DNA from: Segniliparus rugosus ATCC BAA-974
GTDB taxonomy: Bacteria; Actinomycetota; Actinomycetes; Mycobacteriales; Mycobacteriaceae
DNA: 64,000 nucleotides
NCBI RefSeq assembly: GCF_000185725.2
Contig: NZ_KI391953.1
Span: 1,790,750-1,854,749, forward strand
Reading direction: 5' to 3'
Both the position numbers and the translations under genes were made by a program. Below, piece after piece: positions 29,590 to 38,090 of the stretch; position 1 is the stretch's first letter; each line of letters begins with the position of its first letter. The notes under the pieces were generated by a model that was not told where the DNA came from, did no database searches, and saw nothing but the letters and a program-made list of their open reading frames with translations.

Positions 29590-30893
29590 CAGATATCCTC
29601 CGCCAGCCGCAGTCCGGTGAACGGCCAGCGAGAGGCGGGGCCGAAGAAATTGCGGTACGTGATCCTGGTGTGCCCGACCGGGGTGACGCACGCCCCGCCG
29701 CGCAGCGTCATCTGGTTCGACATGAACTTCCCGTTGTATTCGCCGATGGCCCCCTCCGGCGGCGCGTAGCCGCGATAGCCGACGTACGGGCTCGCGGTCC
29801 ACTGCCACACCTGCCCTTGCCATTGCCCGTCCGAGGCGGCTGAGGGGCGCAGCCCGACGTGGCGGCGGAGATCCGGTCCGAATCCCGCCGCGCGCGCCGC
29901 GTGCTCCCATTCGAACTCGGTTGGCAGCCGTTTGCCCGACCAACGGGCGAACGCGTCGGCCTCGTAATGGCTCACGTGGCTCACCGGTTCCTCCGGGCGG
30001 ACCGGCGCGAGCCCGTGGAGGCTGAATTGCAGCCACTGGCCGTCCGCGTCCTGCTCCCAGTACAGCGGGGCCGTCCACCCGTCGGTCTGGACCGCGCGCC
30101 AGCCGTCCGACAACCACAGCTCCGGGCGGCGGTACCCGCCGTCGGCGATGAACTCGAGCCAATCCGCATTGGCGACGAGCGAGTCGGCGATCCGGTAGGG
30201 CTCGAGCCACACTCGGTGCCGGGGGCCCTCGTTGTCGTAGTGGAACCCCTCGCCCGCATGGCCGATCTCCACCAGGCCGCCCTCCTGCGCCAGCCATTGG
30301 GGCCCCGTCCGGCCCGAGGCGTTCCGGAAGCCGGGACCGTCCGGGAGGTTGCGGTAGGCGGGCTTGAGCGGATTCGCGGCAAGCGCGTGTTTGATGTCCA
30401 TGAGCAGGAGCTCTTGATGCTGCTGCTCGTGGTTGAGCCCGAGGACGACGAGCTCTGCGATCTCCTGCCGGGCTCCCGCCTCGGAGTCCAGGAAGGCTGT
30501 CATCGCGTCGTCGACCGTCTGCCGGTACGCGGCGACCTCGCCGATCCCCGGCCGGGTGATCATGCCGCGGTGGTTGCGCTCGTGCCGGGGGCCGACCGCC
30601 TCGTAGTACGAGTTGAAGAGGAATTGGAAGTCGTCGCGATAGACCTGGTAGCCCGGACAGTGGGGCAGGAGCACGAAGGTCTCGAAGAACCAGGTGGTGT
30701 GCGCGCGATGCCATTTAGTCGGGCTCGCGTCCGGCATGGACTGCACGGTCTGGTCTTCGGGAGAGAGCGGTTCGGCGAGCTGTTCGGTCGTGTCGCGCAC
30801 CGTGCGATACCGCTCGACGAGTCCCGCCTGGACTGGTGGAGCTTCCATGCCTGTCGGGTGGACGCGGACGCTCGGGCTTTCGGTGAAGGACAT
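29589..30893 (-). CDS. egtB: Hercynine oxygenase EgtB (sulfoxide synthase)
   Basis: 434 residues from ATG 30893, preceded by AGAAAGG at 7 bases; an in-frame start 60 bases upstream lacks support. A non-haem iron enzyme joining hercynine to gamma-glutamylcysteine (or cysteine) with O2. An N-terminal DinB-like domain carries the iron ligands His62 (KWHRAH) and His155/His159 (NHEQQH). The C-terminal FGE-sulfatase domain is evident in RLPTEFEWEHAAR and GNVWQWT-like QVWQWTASPY. First gene of an egtB-egtD operon. The usual egtC hydrolase is missing beside it, so the sulfur donor preference is open. Confidence 0.95.
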   Translation of the reverse strand: MSFTESPSVRVHPTGMEAPPVQAGLVERYRTVRDTTEQLAEPLSPEDQTVQSMPDASPTKWHRAHTTWFFETFVLLPHCPGYQVYRDDFQFLFNSYYEAVGPRHERNHRGMITRPGIGEVAAYRQTVDDAMTAFLDSEAGARQEIAELVVLGLNHEQQHQELLLMDIKHALAANPLKPAYRNLPDGPGFRNASGRTGPQWLAQEGGLVEIGHAGEGFHYDNEGPRHRVWLEPYRIADSLVANADWLEFIADGGYRRPELWLSDGWRAVQTDGWTAPLYWEQDADGQWLQFSLHGLAPVRPEEPVSHVSHYEADAFARWSGKRLPTEFEWEHAARAAGFGPDLRRHVGLRPSAASDGQWQGQVWQWTASPYVGYRGYAPPEGAIGEYNGKFMSNQMTLRGGACVTPVGHTRITYRNFFGPASRWPFTGLRLAEDI

Positions 30894-31207
30894 GCGTTGG
30901 CCTTTCTCGCCAGGTTTCCGTCTGGAATTCACCCTACACGCGATCACTGACAACGATCCTTGAATCTATGGCGCAGAACACATCATGCCTAGTCAGGAGG
31001 TGAGATTCGCGCGAGATGGTCTCCTGCCGGAGCGCCCGGCCCCATTCGTACGCCGTCAGCATCACCCCATGCCGCTTCGCGGCGCAGGGGCGAATACGCC
31101 GCCACAGAGCAGCCGGTTTGCGAAAAATGCAGGACCGGCGGCGACTGCGTCAATTTGCCCGCGCGCCAGCCGCGAACGACAAGGCCGTCGAACGGGCCGA
31201 GGAAAAC
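30894..31207. other. Intergenic region upstream of egtB
   Basis: 314 bases between egtB (start at 30893) and the end of cysH, both on the minus strand. It should hold the egtB promoter: TAGGGT-like hexamers occur on the minus strand, but no convincing -35. On the plus strand an AGGAGGTGA lies 12 bases before an ATG at 31016, but the frame behind it runs antisense to cysH and looks spurious. Confidence 0.45.
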
Positions 31208-31927
31208 TCAGCCCTGGTGGAGGCCGCACTCGGTCTTGGCGAACCCCGCCCAACGCCCGCTGCGCGGGTCCGCGCCGGGAAGGGGTTTGTGGGTGCACGG
31301 CGCGCAGCCGATCGACGGGTACCCCTCCTCCACGAGCGGGTTCACGAGCACGCCGTGCTGGTTCGCGTAGGCGGCGAACTCCTCGTCGTCCCACATCACG
31401 ATGGGATTGAACTTCACCAGCCCGAAGGCGTCGTCGTAGGTCACCTTCGGCGCGTTCGCCCTGGTGGGGGACTCCACACGGCGAATGCCGGTGATCCATG
31501 CCCGGTAGTTCGCGAGGCCGTCGGTGAGCGGCACGACTTTGCGCAGCCTGCAGCATTCGCCGGGGTCGCGGGCGAAGAGGTCTTTGCCGAGCGCCTCGTC
31601 CTGCTCGGCGACGGAAAGCCGGGGGGCGAGGTTCACGATGCGGACTTCGGGGTAGACCAGCGGGACCGCGTCGCGGACCCCGAGCGTTTCGGCGAAATGG
31701 TACCCGGTATCCAAGAAGATCACGTCCACGTCCGGCTTGACCTTCGTGACCACGTCGACCAGGACCGCGTCCTGCATGTTCGACGCGACGGCGATCTTGC
31801 CGTCCACGTGCTCGAACGCCCACCGGACGATCTCTTCCGCAGAGGCGTCCGCGAGCTCCCGCGCGCCGCGCTCGGCGAGTTCCCGGTCGTGTTCTTTCTG
31901 TTCGGTCGTCGCAGTCGTCACGTCCAC
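31208..31927 (-). CDS. cysH: Assimilatory adenylyl-sulfate (APS) reductase
   Basis: 239 residues, GTG start (31927; the second GTG six bases later is also possible). It reduces APS to sulfite and AMP with thioredoxin. The 4Fe-4S ligands that mark APS rather than PAPS reductase are present: Cys125-Cys126, Cys208 and Cys211. The catalytic cysteine is Cys234 in KTECGLHQG at the C-terminus. The substrate motif FLDTGYHF is at 71-78. It follows sirA by 10 bases, so reduction to sulfite and then sulfide is encoded in one operon. Sulfur supply for cysteine, mycothiol and ergothioneine. Confidence 0.96.
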   Translation of the reverse strand: MDVTTATTEQKEHDRELAERGARELADASAEEIVRWAFEHVDGKIAVASNMQDAVLVDVVTKVKPDVDVIFLDTGYHFAETLGVRDAVPLVYPEVRIVNLAPRLSVAEQDEALGKDLFARDPGECCRLRKVVPLTDGLANYRAWITGIRRVESPTRANAPKVTYDDAFGLVKFNPIVMWDDEEFAAYANQHGVLVNPLVEEGYPSIGCAPCTHKPLPGADPRSGRWAGFAKTECGLHQG

Positions 31928-31937
31928 CTCAACACTT

Positions 31938-33620
31938 TCAGCGAAGTTCTTGTTCCTCGGCCCGCCGCGCCCAGTCGGCGAAGCGTTCGCCCTCGGCGCG
32001 GTTTTTCACGTAATTGGTCACCACGCGCTCGATGTAGTCGCCCAGCTCGTGCGTGGTGACTTTGTGCTGGCGCAGCTTGCGGCCGAAGTCAGGGCCGAAG
32101 CCGAGGCTCCCGCCGAGGTGGGCCTGGAAGCCCTCCACCGGGGTCTCCCCGTCGTCGTTCACCATCTGGCCCTTGAAGCCGATGTCGGCGATCTGAGACC
32201 GGGCGCAGGAGTTCGGGCAGCCGTTGATGTTGATGGTGATCGGGGAGTCGATCTGGTCGTCGAGATGCCCGAGCCGGGCTTCGAGCTCGGGGACGAGCGC
32301 CTGGGACCGCTTGCGGGTCTCGGCGAAAGAGAGCTTGCAGTACTCGATGCCGCTGCACGCCATGAGGTTGCGCCGCCAGATCGAGGGGCGGGCTTTGAGC
32401 CCGAGCGGCTCGAGCTCGTCGATCAACGCTTCGACGTGCTCGTCCGCCACGTCGAGGACGATGAACTTCTGATACGGGGTGAACCGGACTCTGTCCGACC
32501 CCGCGCGGGCGGCGGCTTCGGCGGCCTTGGCGAGGATCGTGCCGGAGACCCGGCCCGCGATCGGGGCGAAGCCGACGGCGTTGCGCCCGTCCTTCTGCCG
32601 GGTGATCCCGACGTGGTCGCGGGTGGGGACCTGCGGGGGGGCGGGCCCGTCCACGAGCGCCCGGCCGAGGTACTCCTCTTCGAGGACCTGGCGGAACTTC
32701 TCGACCCCCCAGTCTTTGACCAGGAATTTCAGCCTGGCTTTCGCGCGCAGTCGGCGGTAGCCGTAATCGCGGAAGATGCTCACCACGCCCTCCCAGACGT
32801 CGGGGACCTCCGCCGCGGGCACCCAAGCGCCGACGCGCTGCCCGAGGATTGGGTTCGTGGAGAGCCCGCCGCCGACCCACAGGTCGAAGCCCGGCCCGTG
32901 CTCGGGGTGGACCACGCCGACGAACGCCACGTCCTGCACCTCGTGCGGCAGGTCCATCAGCCCGGTGATGCCGGTCTTGAACTTGCGCGGCAGGTTCTGG
33001 TACTCGGGCTTGCCGATGTAGCGGCGTTTGATCTCCTGGATCGCCCAGGACGGGTCGACCACCTCGTCCTCGGCCACGCCGGCGAGCGGGGAGCCGAGGA
33101 TGACGCGGGGGCAGTCGCCGCAGGCCTCGGTGGTGTCCAGGCCCACAGCCGCCAGGCGCCGCCAGATCTCCGGCATGTCCTCGACGCGGATCCAGTGCAG
33201 CTGCACGTTCTCCCGGTCCGAGAGGTCGGCCGTGTCCCGCCCGAACTCGGTGGAGATGGCCGCGATGGTCCGCAGCTGGTCAAGGCTCAGCGCCCCGCCG
33301 TCGCTGCGGATGCGCAGCATGAAGAACTTCGCCTCGAGAAGGTCGGTGTTGTCGTCCCCGGTGTACGTGCCGTCGTAGCCCTGCTCGCGCTGGGTGTAGA
33401 GGCCCCACCAGCGGAATCGTCCGCGCAAGTCCTCTTTGGGGATGCTGTCGAAGCCCTCTTTCGCGTAGATCTGCTCGATCCGCTCGCGAACGCCCAGCGG
33501 GGCGGCCTCTTGCTTGATCCGCTCGTTGTCGTTCAGCGGGGTCTGCCCGCTCACTTTCCACTGGCCCTCGTCGCGGGTTTTCTGCGGACGGGGCCGTGCT
33601 GGGCTGGGCGCTTCGGACAT
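31938..33620 (-). CDS. sirA: Ferredoxin-dependent sulfite reductase (sirohaem, Fe4S4)
   Basis: 560 residues (M. tuberculosis SirA/NirA 563). Six-electron reduction of sulfite to sulfide. Fe4S4/sirohaem ligands are Cys422, Cys428, Cys468 and Cys472 (CSGIEYC; GCPNSC). Tyr75 (WWGLYTQRE) and Cys167 (TEACGDC) have the same 92-residue spacing as the covalently linked Tyr69-Cys161 pair known in the M. tuberculosis enzyme. ATG 33620 is chosen because TACAAT (33628-33633) ends 7 bases upstream, which again suggests a leaderless mRNA. Divergent from hemW; cotranscribed with cysH. Confidence 0.95.
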   Translation of the reverse strand: MSEAPSPARPRPQKTRDEGQWKVSGQTPLNDNERIKQEAAPLGVRERIEQIYAKEGFDSIPKEDLRGRFRWWGLYTQREQGYDGTYTGDDNTDLLEAKFFMLRIRSDGGALSLDQLRTIAAISTEFGRDTADLSDRENVQLHWIRVEDMPEIWRRLAAVGLDTTEACGDCPRVILGSPLAGVAEDEVVDPSWAIQEIKRRYIGKPEYQNLPRKFKTGITGLMDLPHEVQDVAFVGVVHPEHGPGFDLWVGGGLSTNPILGQRVGAWVPAAEVPDVWEGVVSIFRDYGYRRLRAKARLKFLVKDWGVEKFRQVLEEEYLGRALVDGPAPPQVPTRDHVGITRQKDGRNAVGFAPIAGRVSGTILAKAAEAAARAGSDRVRFTPYQKFIVLDVADEHVEALIDELEPLGLKARPSIWRRNLMACSGIEYCKLSFAETRKRSQALVPELEARLGHLDDQIDSPITININGCPNSCARSQIADIGFKGQMVNDDGETPVEGFQAHLGGSLGFGPDFGRKLRQHKVTTHELGDYIERVVTNYVKNRAEGERFADWARRAEEQELR

Positions 33621-33678
33621 CGGACCTATTGTAAGGGAGGATTCTGAGTTTGGAGCCCGCTTGCCGCACACTGGACTT

Positions 33679-34893
33679 GTGACTTCCTCGCCAGTGCCTG
33701 CTGCCGCGATCGAAGACGGGTTCCCCGTCGATTCGCTCAGCCCGAGCCCAGATGCGCCGTTCGGAGTGTATGTGCACGTCCCGTTCTGCGCGAGCCGTTG
33801 CGGGTACTGCGATTTCAACACCTACACGCCGGGGGAGCTTGGCGGGCGCAGCGGGACGGGAGAGTGGTTGACAGCACTCGGCCAAGAGCTGGACTTGGCC
33901 GCCTCGGCGCTGGGCCGCGCGGGCGGCCCGCCCACGGTGCGCACGGTCTTCGTCGGCGGCGGCACCCCGTCCCTGCTCGGCGCGGCAGGGCTCGCCCGAG
34001 TGCTGGACGCGATCGGCGCGCGCTTCCCGATGGCCGAATCCCTCGAAGCGACTTGCGAGGCGAATCCCGAGTCCACCTCGCCGGCCTTCTTCGAAGGGAT
34101 CCGGGCCGCCGGGTACACGAGAGTGTCGCTCGGCATGCAGTCCGAGGCGGCCCATGTGCTCGCGGTCCTCGACAGGGCGCACACGCCGGGGCGGGCGACG
34201 CGAGCGGCGCAGGAGGCGCGCGCCTCTGGGATCGAGCACGTCAACCTCGACCTCATCTACGGGACGCCCGGCGAGACGGAGCCGGACCTCGCGCGCAGCC
34301 TCGCGGCGGTCGTGCAGGCTCCAGTGGACCACGTCTCCGCCTACGCGCTCACCGTCCACCAGGGCACCGCCATGGGGCGGGCGGTCGCGAAGGGGGAGCT
34401 GGCCGCGCCGGACGACGACGTGCTGGCCGAACGCCACGCGATGGTGGACGAAGCGCTGGCGGCGGCGGGGTTCGAATGGTACGAGGTCTCGAACTGGGCG
34501 AAAAGCCCGGAAGCCCGGTGCAGGCACAACCTCGGGTACTGGCAGGGCGGCGATTGGTGGGGCGCGGGGCCAGGGGCGCATTCCCATGTGAACGGGGTGC
34601 GGTGGTGGAACGCCAAGCATCCTGCCCGCCACGCGGCGCTGGCCGCCTCGGGCCGCGCTCCGGTCGCGGGTTTCGAGGCGCTCACCGACGAGGAGCGGCA
34701 CACCGAGGACGTGATGCTGCGGCTGCGGGTGCGCGAGGGCGTCGCCCGAGCTGTGCTGCGCGGACCGGAGCTGGACCGCGCGGCACAGCTCGTCGCGGAA
34801 GGACTGCTGCTGGAGCAGACGGACCGGATCGCGCTCGCCCCCTCGTCCCGAATGCTCGCGGACGGGCTGGCGGTGCGGCTGCTCAGCGCCTAG
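33679..34893 (+). CDS. hemW: Radical SAM haem chaperone HemW (HemN-like)
   Basis: 404 residues, GTG 33679. The radical SAM cluster motif is C37-ASR-C41-GY-C44 followed by DFN. VFVGGGTPSLL, the NPES segment and SLGMQS are other conserved blocks. The extra cysteine of true HemN is absent (CxxxCxxC followed by DF), which places it with HemW, a haem-trafficking protein, although M. tuberculosis Rv2388c is named hemN. CACACT ends 6 bases before the GTG, possibly the -10 of a leaderless transcript. 80 bases before hrcA. Confidence 0.93.
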   Translation: MTSSPVPAAAIEDGFPVDSLSPSPDAPFGVYVHVPFCASRCGYCDFNTYTPGELGGRSGTGEWLTALGQELDLAASALGRAGGPPTVRTVFVGGGTPSLLGAAGLARVLDAIGARFPMAESLEATCEANPESTSPAFFEGIRAAGYTRVSLGMQSEAAHVLAVLDRAHTPGRATRAAQEARASGIEHVNLDLIYGTPGETEPDLARSLAAVVQAPVDHVSAYALTVHQGTAMGRAVAKGELAAPDDDVLAERHAMVDEALAAAGFEWYEVSNWAKSPEARCRHNLGYWQGGDWWGAGPGAHSHVNGVRWWNAKHPARHAALAASGRAPVAGFEALTDEERHTEDVMLRLRVREGVARAVLRGPELDRAAQLVAEGLLLEQTDRIALAPSSRMLADGLAVRLLSA

Positions 34894-34973
34894 CCGGGGC
34901 CAGCGCTGCGCGTTGTTGTGGCGTTTCGGCGCTGGGGGCGTAAAATAATCATCTCTAGGAGGTGATGACGAGC

Positions 34974-36008
34974 ATGACGAGCCCTCAGGAGCGGCGGTTC
35001 GAGATCCTGCGAGCCATTGTCACCGACTACGTGGCGACGCAGGAGCCGGTCGGCTCGAAAGCGCTCGTGGACCGGTACGGGCTCGGGGTTTCCAGCGCGA
35101 CGGTCCGCAACGATATGGCCGTCCTCGAGGCGGAGGGCTACATCGCGCAGCCCCACACCAGCTCGGGCCGCGTGCCGACCGAACGCGGCTACCGGGAGTT
35201 CGTCAACCGCATCGCGGAGATCAAACCCCTCTCGTCTGCGGAGCGACGCTCGATCCTGCAGTTCCTCGAGCACGGCGTTGACCTCGACGACGTGCTCATG
35301 CGCAGCGTTCGGCTGCTCACCCAGCTCACGCGGCAGGTCGCGGTGATCCAATACCCGACGCTGGTCACCGCGAGCGTGCGGCACCTTGAGATCGTCTCGC
35401 TCACCCCCCGGCGGTTGCTGCTCGTCCTCATCGCGGACTCCGGCAGGGTGGACCAGCGGACCGTCGAGCTCGCAGACGACGTGGACGAGGAGACCACAGC
35501 CTCCTTGCGCACGCTGTTCAACCGGGCGCTCTCGGGCAAGCGCCTCGACTTGGCCAGCACTGCGGCCATGGAGCTCGCCGAGCAGGCCGAGCCGAATTTG
35601 CGCGGGCACATCGTCACCATCGCGACCGGCCTGGTGGAATCCCTGGTCCAGCGCCCGCAGGAGCGGCTCGTGGTCGGCGGGGCGGCGAACCTCACCCGCA
35701 ACGCGGCGGACTTCGAGGGCTTCTCGGGCTCGTTGTGGTCCGTGCTCGAAGCGCTCGAAGAGCAGGTCGTGGTGCTCAAGCTCTTCGCGGCGGCCCAGGA
35801 CCCGGGCATGGTCATGGTGCAGATCGGCGAGGAGACGCGTTCCGAGCAGATGCGCGGCGCGTCGGTCGTGTCCACGGCGTACGGGACCGACGGCGCGGTG
35901 TTCGGCGGCGTCGGCGTCGTCGGCCCGACTCGGATGGACTATCCGGGCACGATCGCCGCCGTGTCGGCCGTGGCGAGGTACGTGGGCGAGGTACTGGCCG
36001 AACGTTGA
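34974..36008 (+). CDS. hrcA: Heat-inducible transcription repressor HrcA
   Basis: 344 residues (M. tuberculosis 343). ATG 34974 has a perfect AGGAGGTGAT seven bases upstream, so the earlier GTG/ATG at 34962/34965 lie inside the ribosome site and are rejected. An N-terminal winged helix (about 5-75, with [20 protein letters not shown]) is followed by a GAF-like dimerisation domain. HrcA represses groE/dnaK-type operons by binding CIRCE. TAAAAT at 34941-34946 is a likely -10. No CIRCE sequence is visible in this window, so its targets must lie elsewhere. Followed by dnaJ2. Confidence 0.95.
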   Translation: MTSPQERRFEILRAIVTDYVATQEPVGSKALVDRYGLGVSSATVRNDMAVLEAEGYIAQPHTSSGRVPTERGYREFVNRIAEIKPLSSAERRSILQFLEHGVDLDDVLMRSVRLLTQLTRQVAVIQYPTLVTASVRHLEIVSLTPRRLLLVLIADSGRVDQRTVELADDVDEETTASLRTLFNRALSGKRLDLASTAAMELAEQAEPNLRGHIVTIATGLVESLVQRPQERLVVGGAANLTRNAADFEGFSGSLWSVLEALEEQVVVLKLFAAAQDPGMVMVQIGEETRSEQMRGASVVSTAYGTDGAVFGGVGVVGPTRMDYPGTIAAVSAVARYVGEVLAER

Positions 36009-36174
36009 TCCCGGCGCGGCGGGCCCGGTCAGCCCTCCGATATATGCGTACGGCATAATGATGCCGCTGAACTGGGATTTTGCCAACGTTTCCAAGAATT
36101 CACATAATGTCGAGGGAACGTGGCAGCTGGAAATCTGAGACTATGGCTTTGGAATGACGACTATGAGGAACAAC

Positions 36175-37326
36175 GTGGCGCGAGACTACTATGCGATTTT
36201 GGGCGTCGACCGTTCGGCGAACGATCAGGAGCTCAAGCGGGCCTACCGGAGGTTGGCCCGGGAGTTGCACCCCGACGTCAACCCCGCCGAGGAGGAGCGG
36301 TTCAAAGAGGTGACGACCGCCTACGAAGTGCTCTCCGATCCGCAGAAGCGGCAGATCGTGGACGCGGGCGGCGACCCGCTCGACCCTCGGGGCGGCGCGG
36401 GTTTCGACGGGTTCGGCGGCTTCGGGGGCCTCTCGGACGTGTTCGAGGCGTTCTTCGGCCAGGGGTTCGGCGCGGGGGGCGGCGGCCGGTCGCGCGGGCC
36501 GAGGGGCCGCGTGCAGGCCGGGTCGGACGCGCTGGTCCGGGTGACGTTGGACCTTGAGGAATGCGCGACCGGCTCGCGCAAAGAGCTGACCGTGGACACC
36601 GCGATCCTGTGCGACCTCTGCGTCGGCTCGGGCAGCGCCAGCGGCGGCAAACCGACGCGCTGCGCCACCTGCGGCGGCTCCGGCGAGGTGCAGTCGGTGC
36701 AGCGCTCCTTCCTCGGCCAGATGGTCACGGCGCGGCCCTGCCCCACCTGCTCCGGCGCGGGCGAGGTGGTGCAGGACCCGTGCGGGAAGTGCTCCGGCGC
36801 GGGCCGGGTGCGGGCGCGCCGTTCGATCACGGTGGACATCCCGGCAGGGGCCGGCGAGGGCGTCCGGGTCCGGCTCGCGGGCCAGGGCGAAGTCGGACCG
36901 GGCGGCGGCGCGGCAGGCGACCTGTACGTCGAAGTGCGCGAACGACCGCACCCTGTGTTCTTCCGCAACGGCGACGACCTGCATTGCACGGTGCGCGTCC
37001 CGGTCGTGGACGCCGCGCTCGGCGCGACGATCCCTATGACGACCATCCTTGGCGAGGAAGCGTTGGTCGAAGTGGCGGCGGGCACACAGCCCGGCGCGGT
37101 GGTCGAGCTGCGCGGCCAGGGCATGCCGCAGGTGCGCGGCGGCGTGCGCGGCACATTGCACGTGCACCTGGACGTGGTCGTCCCCGCCCGTCTGGACCAT
37201 AAGCAGGCCGAGAAGCTGCGCGAATTCCGCGATTTGCGCGACGAGGAGCCGGAAGTCGTCTCAGCGGCCTCGAACCACACCGGCGGTCTGTTCTCGCGGT
37301 TGAAAGAGGCGTTCCGGGGCCGCTGA
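36175..37326 (+). CDS. dnaJ2: Chaperone DnaJ2 (type I Hsp40)
   Basis: 383 residues from GTG 36175, which has GAGGAA four to five bases upstream and gives the normal N-terminus [10 protein letters not shown]; an ATG at 36154 adds only seven residues. J domain with HPD at 32-34, Gly/Phe linker (about 75-110), four CxxC zinc repeats (CDLC, CATC, CPTC, CGKC) and the C-terminal peptide-binding domains. It stimulates DnaK ATPase and presents clients. The 166-base gap to hrcA is AT-richer and contains CATAAT (36054-36059), possibly a separate promoter. Confidence 0.95.
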   Translation: MARDYYAILGVDRSANDQELKRAYRRLARELHPDVNPAEEERFKEVTTAYEVLSDPQKRQIVDAGGDPLDPRGGAGFDGFGGFGGLSDVFEAFFGQGFGAGGGGRSRGPRGRVQAGSDALVRVTLDLEECATGSRKELTVDTAILCDLCVGSGSASGGKPTRCATCGGSGEVQSVQRSFLGQMVTARPCPTCSGAGEVVQDPCGKCSGAGRVRARRSITVDIPAGAGEGVRVRLAGQGEVGPGGGAAGDLYVEVRERPHPVFFRNGDDLHCTVRVPVVDAALGATIPMTTILGEEALVEVAAGTQPGAVVELRGQGMPQVRGGVRGTLHVHLDVVVPARLDHKQAEKLREFRDLRDEEPEVVSAASNHTGGLFSRLKEAFRGR

Positions 37327-37343
37327 GCCGTTCTTGCCCGAGC

Positions 37344-37361
37344 CGGGGCTCACCAGCCCCG
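37344..37361. terminator. Hairpin at convergent dnaJ2 / MBL hydrolase ends
   Basis: A perfect 7-bp stem (CGGGGCT with AGCCCCG) with a CACC loop. It lies 18 bases after the dnaJ2 stop and overlaps the stop codon and last codons of the opposing gene. Same arrangement as at 4.6, 8.16 and 13.3 kb. Confidence 0.45.
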
Positions 37362-37991
37362 CTCGCGCCATTCTTCGAGGTGAGGGCGCTCGACGCCGAG
37401 CGTCGTGCCGTTGCCGTGCCCGGGGTGCACCACGGTCGAGTCGGGCAGGCGGCCGAAGATCCGCTCGCCCACGTCCCCGATGAGCGAGGCGAAGTCCTCC
37501 GGGCTGGTGGTCTTGCCGACCCCGCCGGGGAAGAGCGAGTCGCCGGTGAAGACATGCGTCGGGGCTCCTTCGCTGGCGAGGGACACCGCGACCGAGCCGG
37601 GCGTGTGGCCGCGCAGCTCGACCACCGGCAGCCGCAGCTCGCCGATCCGCAGCTCGTCCCCGTCGGCGAGCAGCTGATCTGCGGGCACCGGCACGCCAGG
37701 GGCGTCGAGCCTGCCGATGGCGGTCGGCGCGCCGAGCTCTTTGGCGACGTCGGCGAGGGACTGCCAATGGTCGGGATGCTGGTGCGTGGTGAGGATGAGC
37801 CCGACCTTCGAACCGGAGCCCTCGACCAGCTGCAGAATCCGCTCGGTCTCGTTCGCGGCGTCGATGAGCAGCGCGGTCCTCGTCGCGAGGTCTTCGACCA
37901 GGTAGACGTTGTTATCCATCGGGCCGACCGAGATCCAGCTGACCCGCGAGCCGGGGAGTTCGACTGTCTGGACGGTTTGGGGATCGGTCAT
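37350..37991 (-). CDS. Metallo-beta-lactamase-fold hydrolase, glyoxalase II-like
   Basis: 213 residues, ATG 37991 with AAGGAG 7 bases upstream. The dinuclear metal site motif THQHPDH is present (His70, His72, Asp74, His75), with further ligands in ELRGHTPGS and FTGDSLF. Size and sequence style match Rv1637c-type proteins annotated as hydroxyacylglutathione hydrolase or persulfide dioxygenase-like. These bacteria use mycothiol rather than glutathione, so a thioester of mycothiol is a plausible substrate; this is inference. Divergent from the gene at 38091. Confidence 0.85.
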   Translation of the reverse strand: MTDPQTVQTVELPGSRVSWISVGPMDNNVYLVEDLATRTALLIDAANETERILQLVEGSGSKVGLILTTHQHPDHWQSLADVAKELGAPTAIGRLDAPGVPVPADQLLADGDELRIGELRLPVVELRGHTPGSVAVSLASEGAPTHVFTGDSLFPGGVGKTTSPEDFASLIGDVGERIFGRLPDSTVVHPGHGNGTTLGVERPHLEEWRERGW

Positions 37992-38090
37992 GAAGTTCTC
38001 CTTGGAAAGTCGTATGGAACCAATCAGGCACCCCGGCAGTCATACTATATGTGCGAGTGATGTGTTCGGTTTCCACGGAGCGGAGGGGCG

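Noticed and set aside
30994-31100. AGGAGGTGA followed by ATG at 31016
   Set aside because: The frame behind it runs antisense through cysH into sirA with no protein-like character; the ribosome-site match seems accidental.
34900-34935. CCAGCGC-N22-GCGCTGG inverted repeat before hrcA as a CIRCE operator
   Set aside because: It does not match TTAGCACTC-N9-GAGTGCTAA; it more likely lies in the hemW 3' end or is chance in GC-rich DNA.
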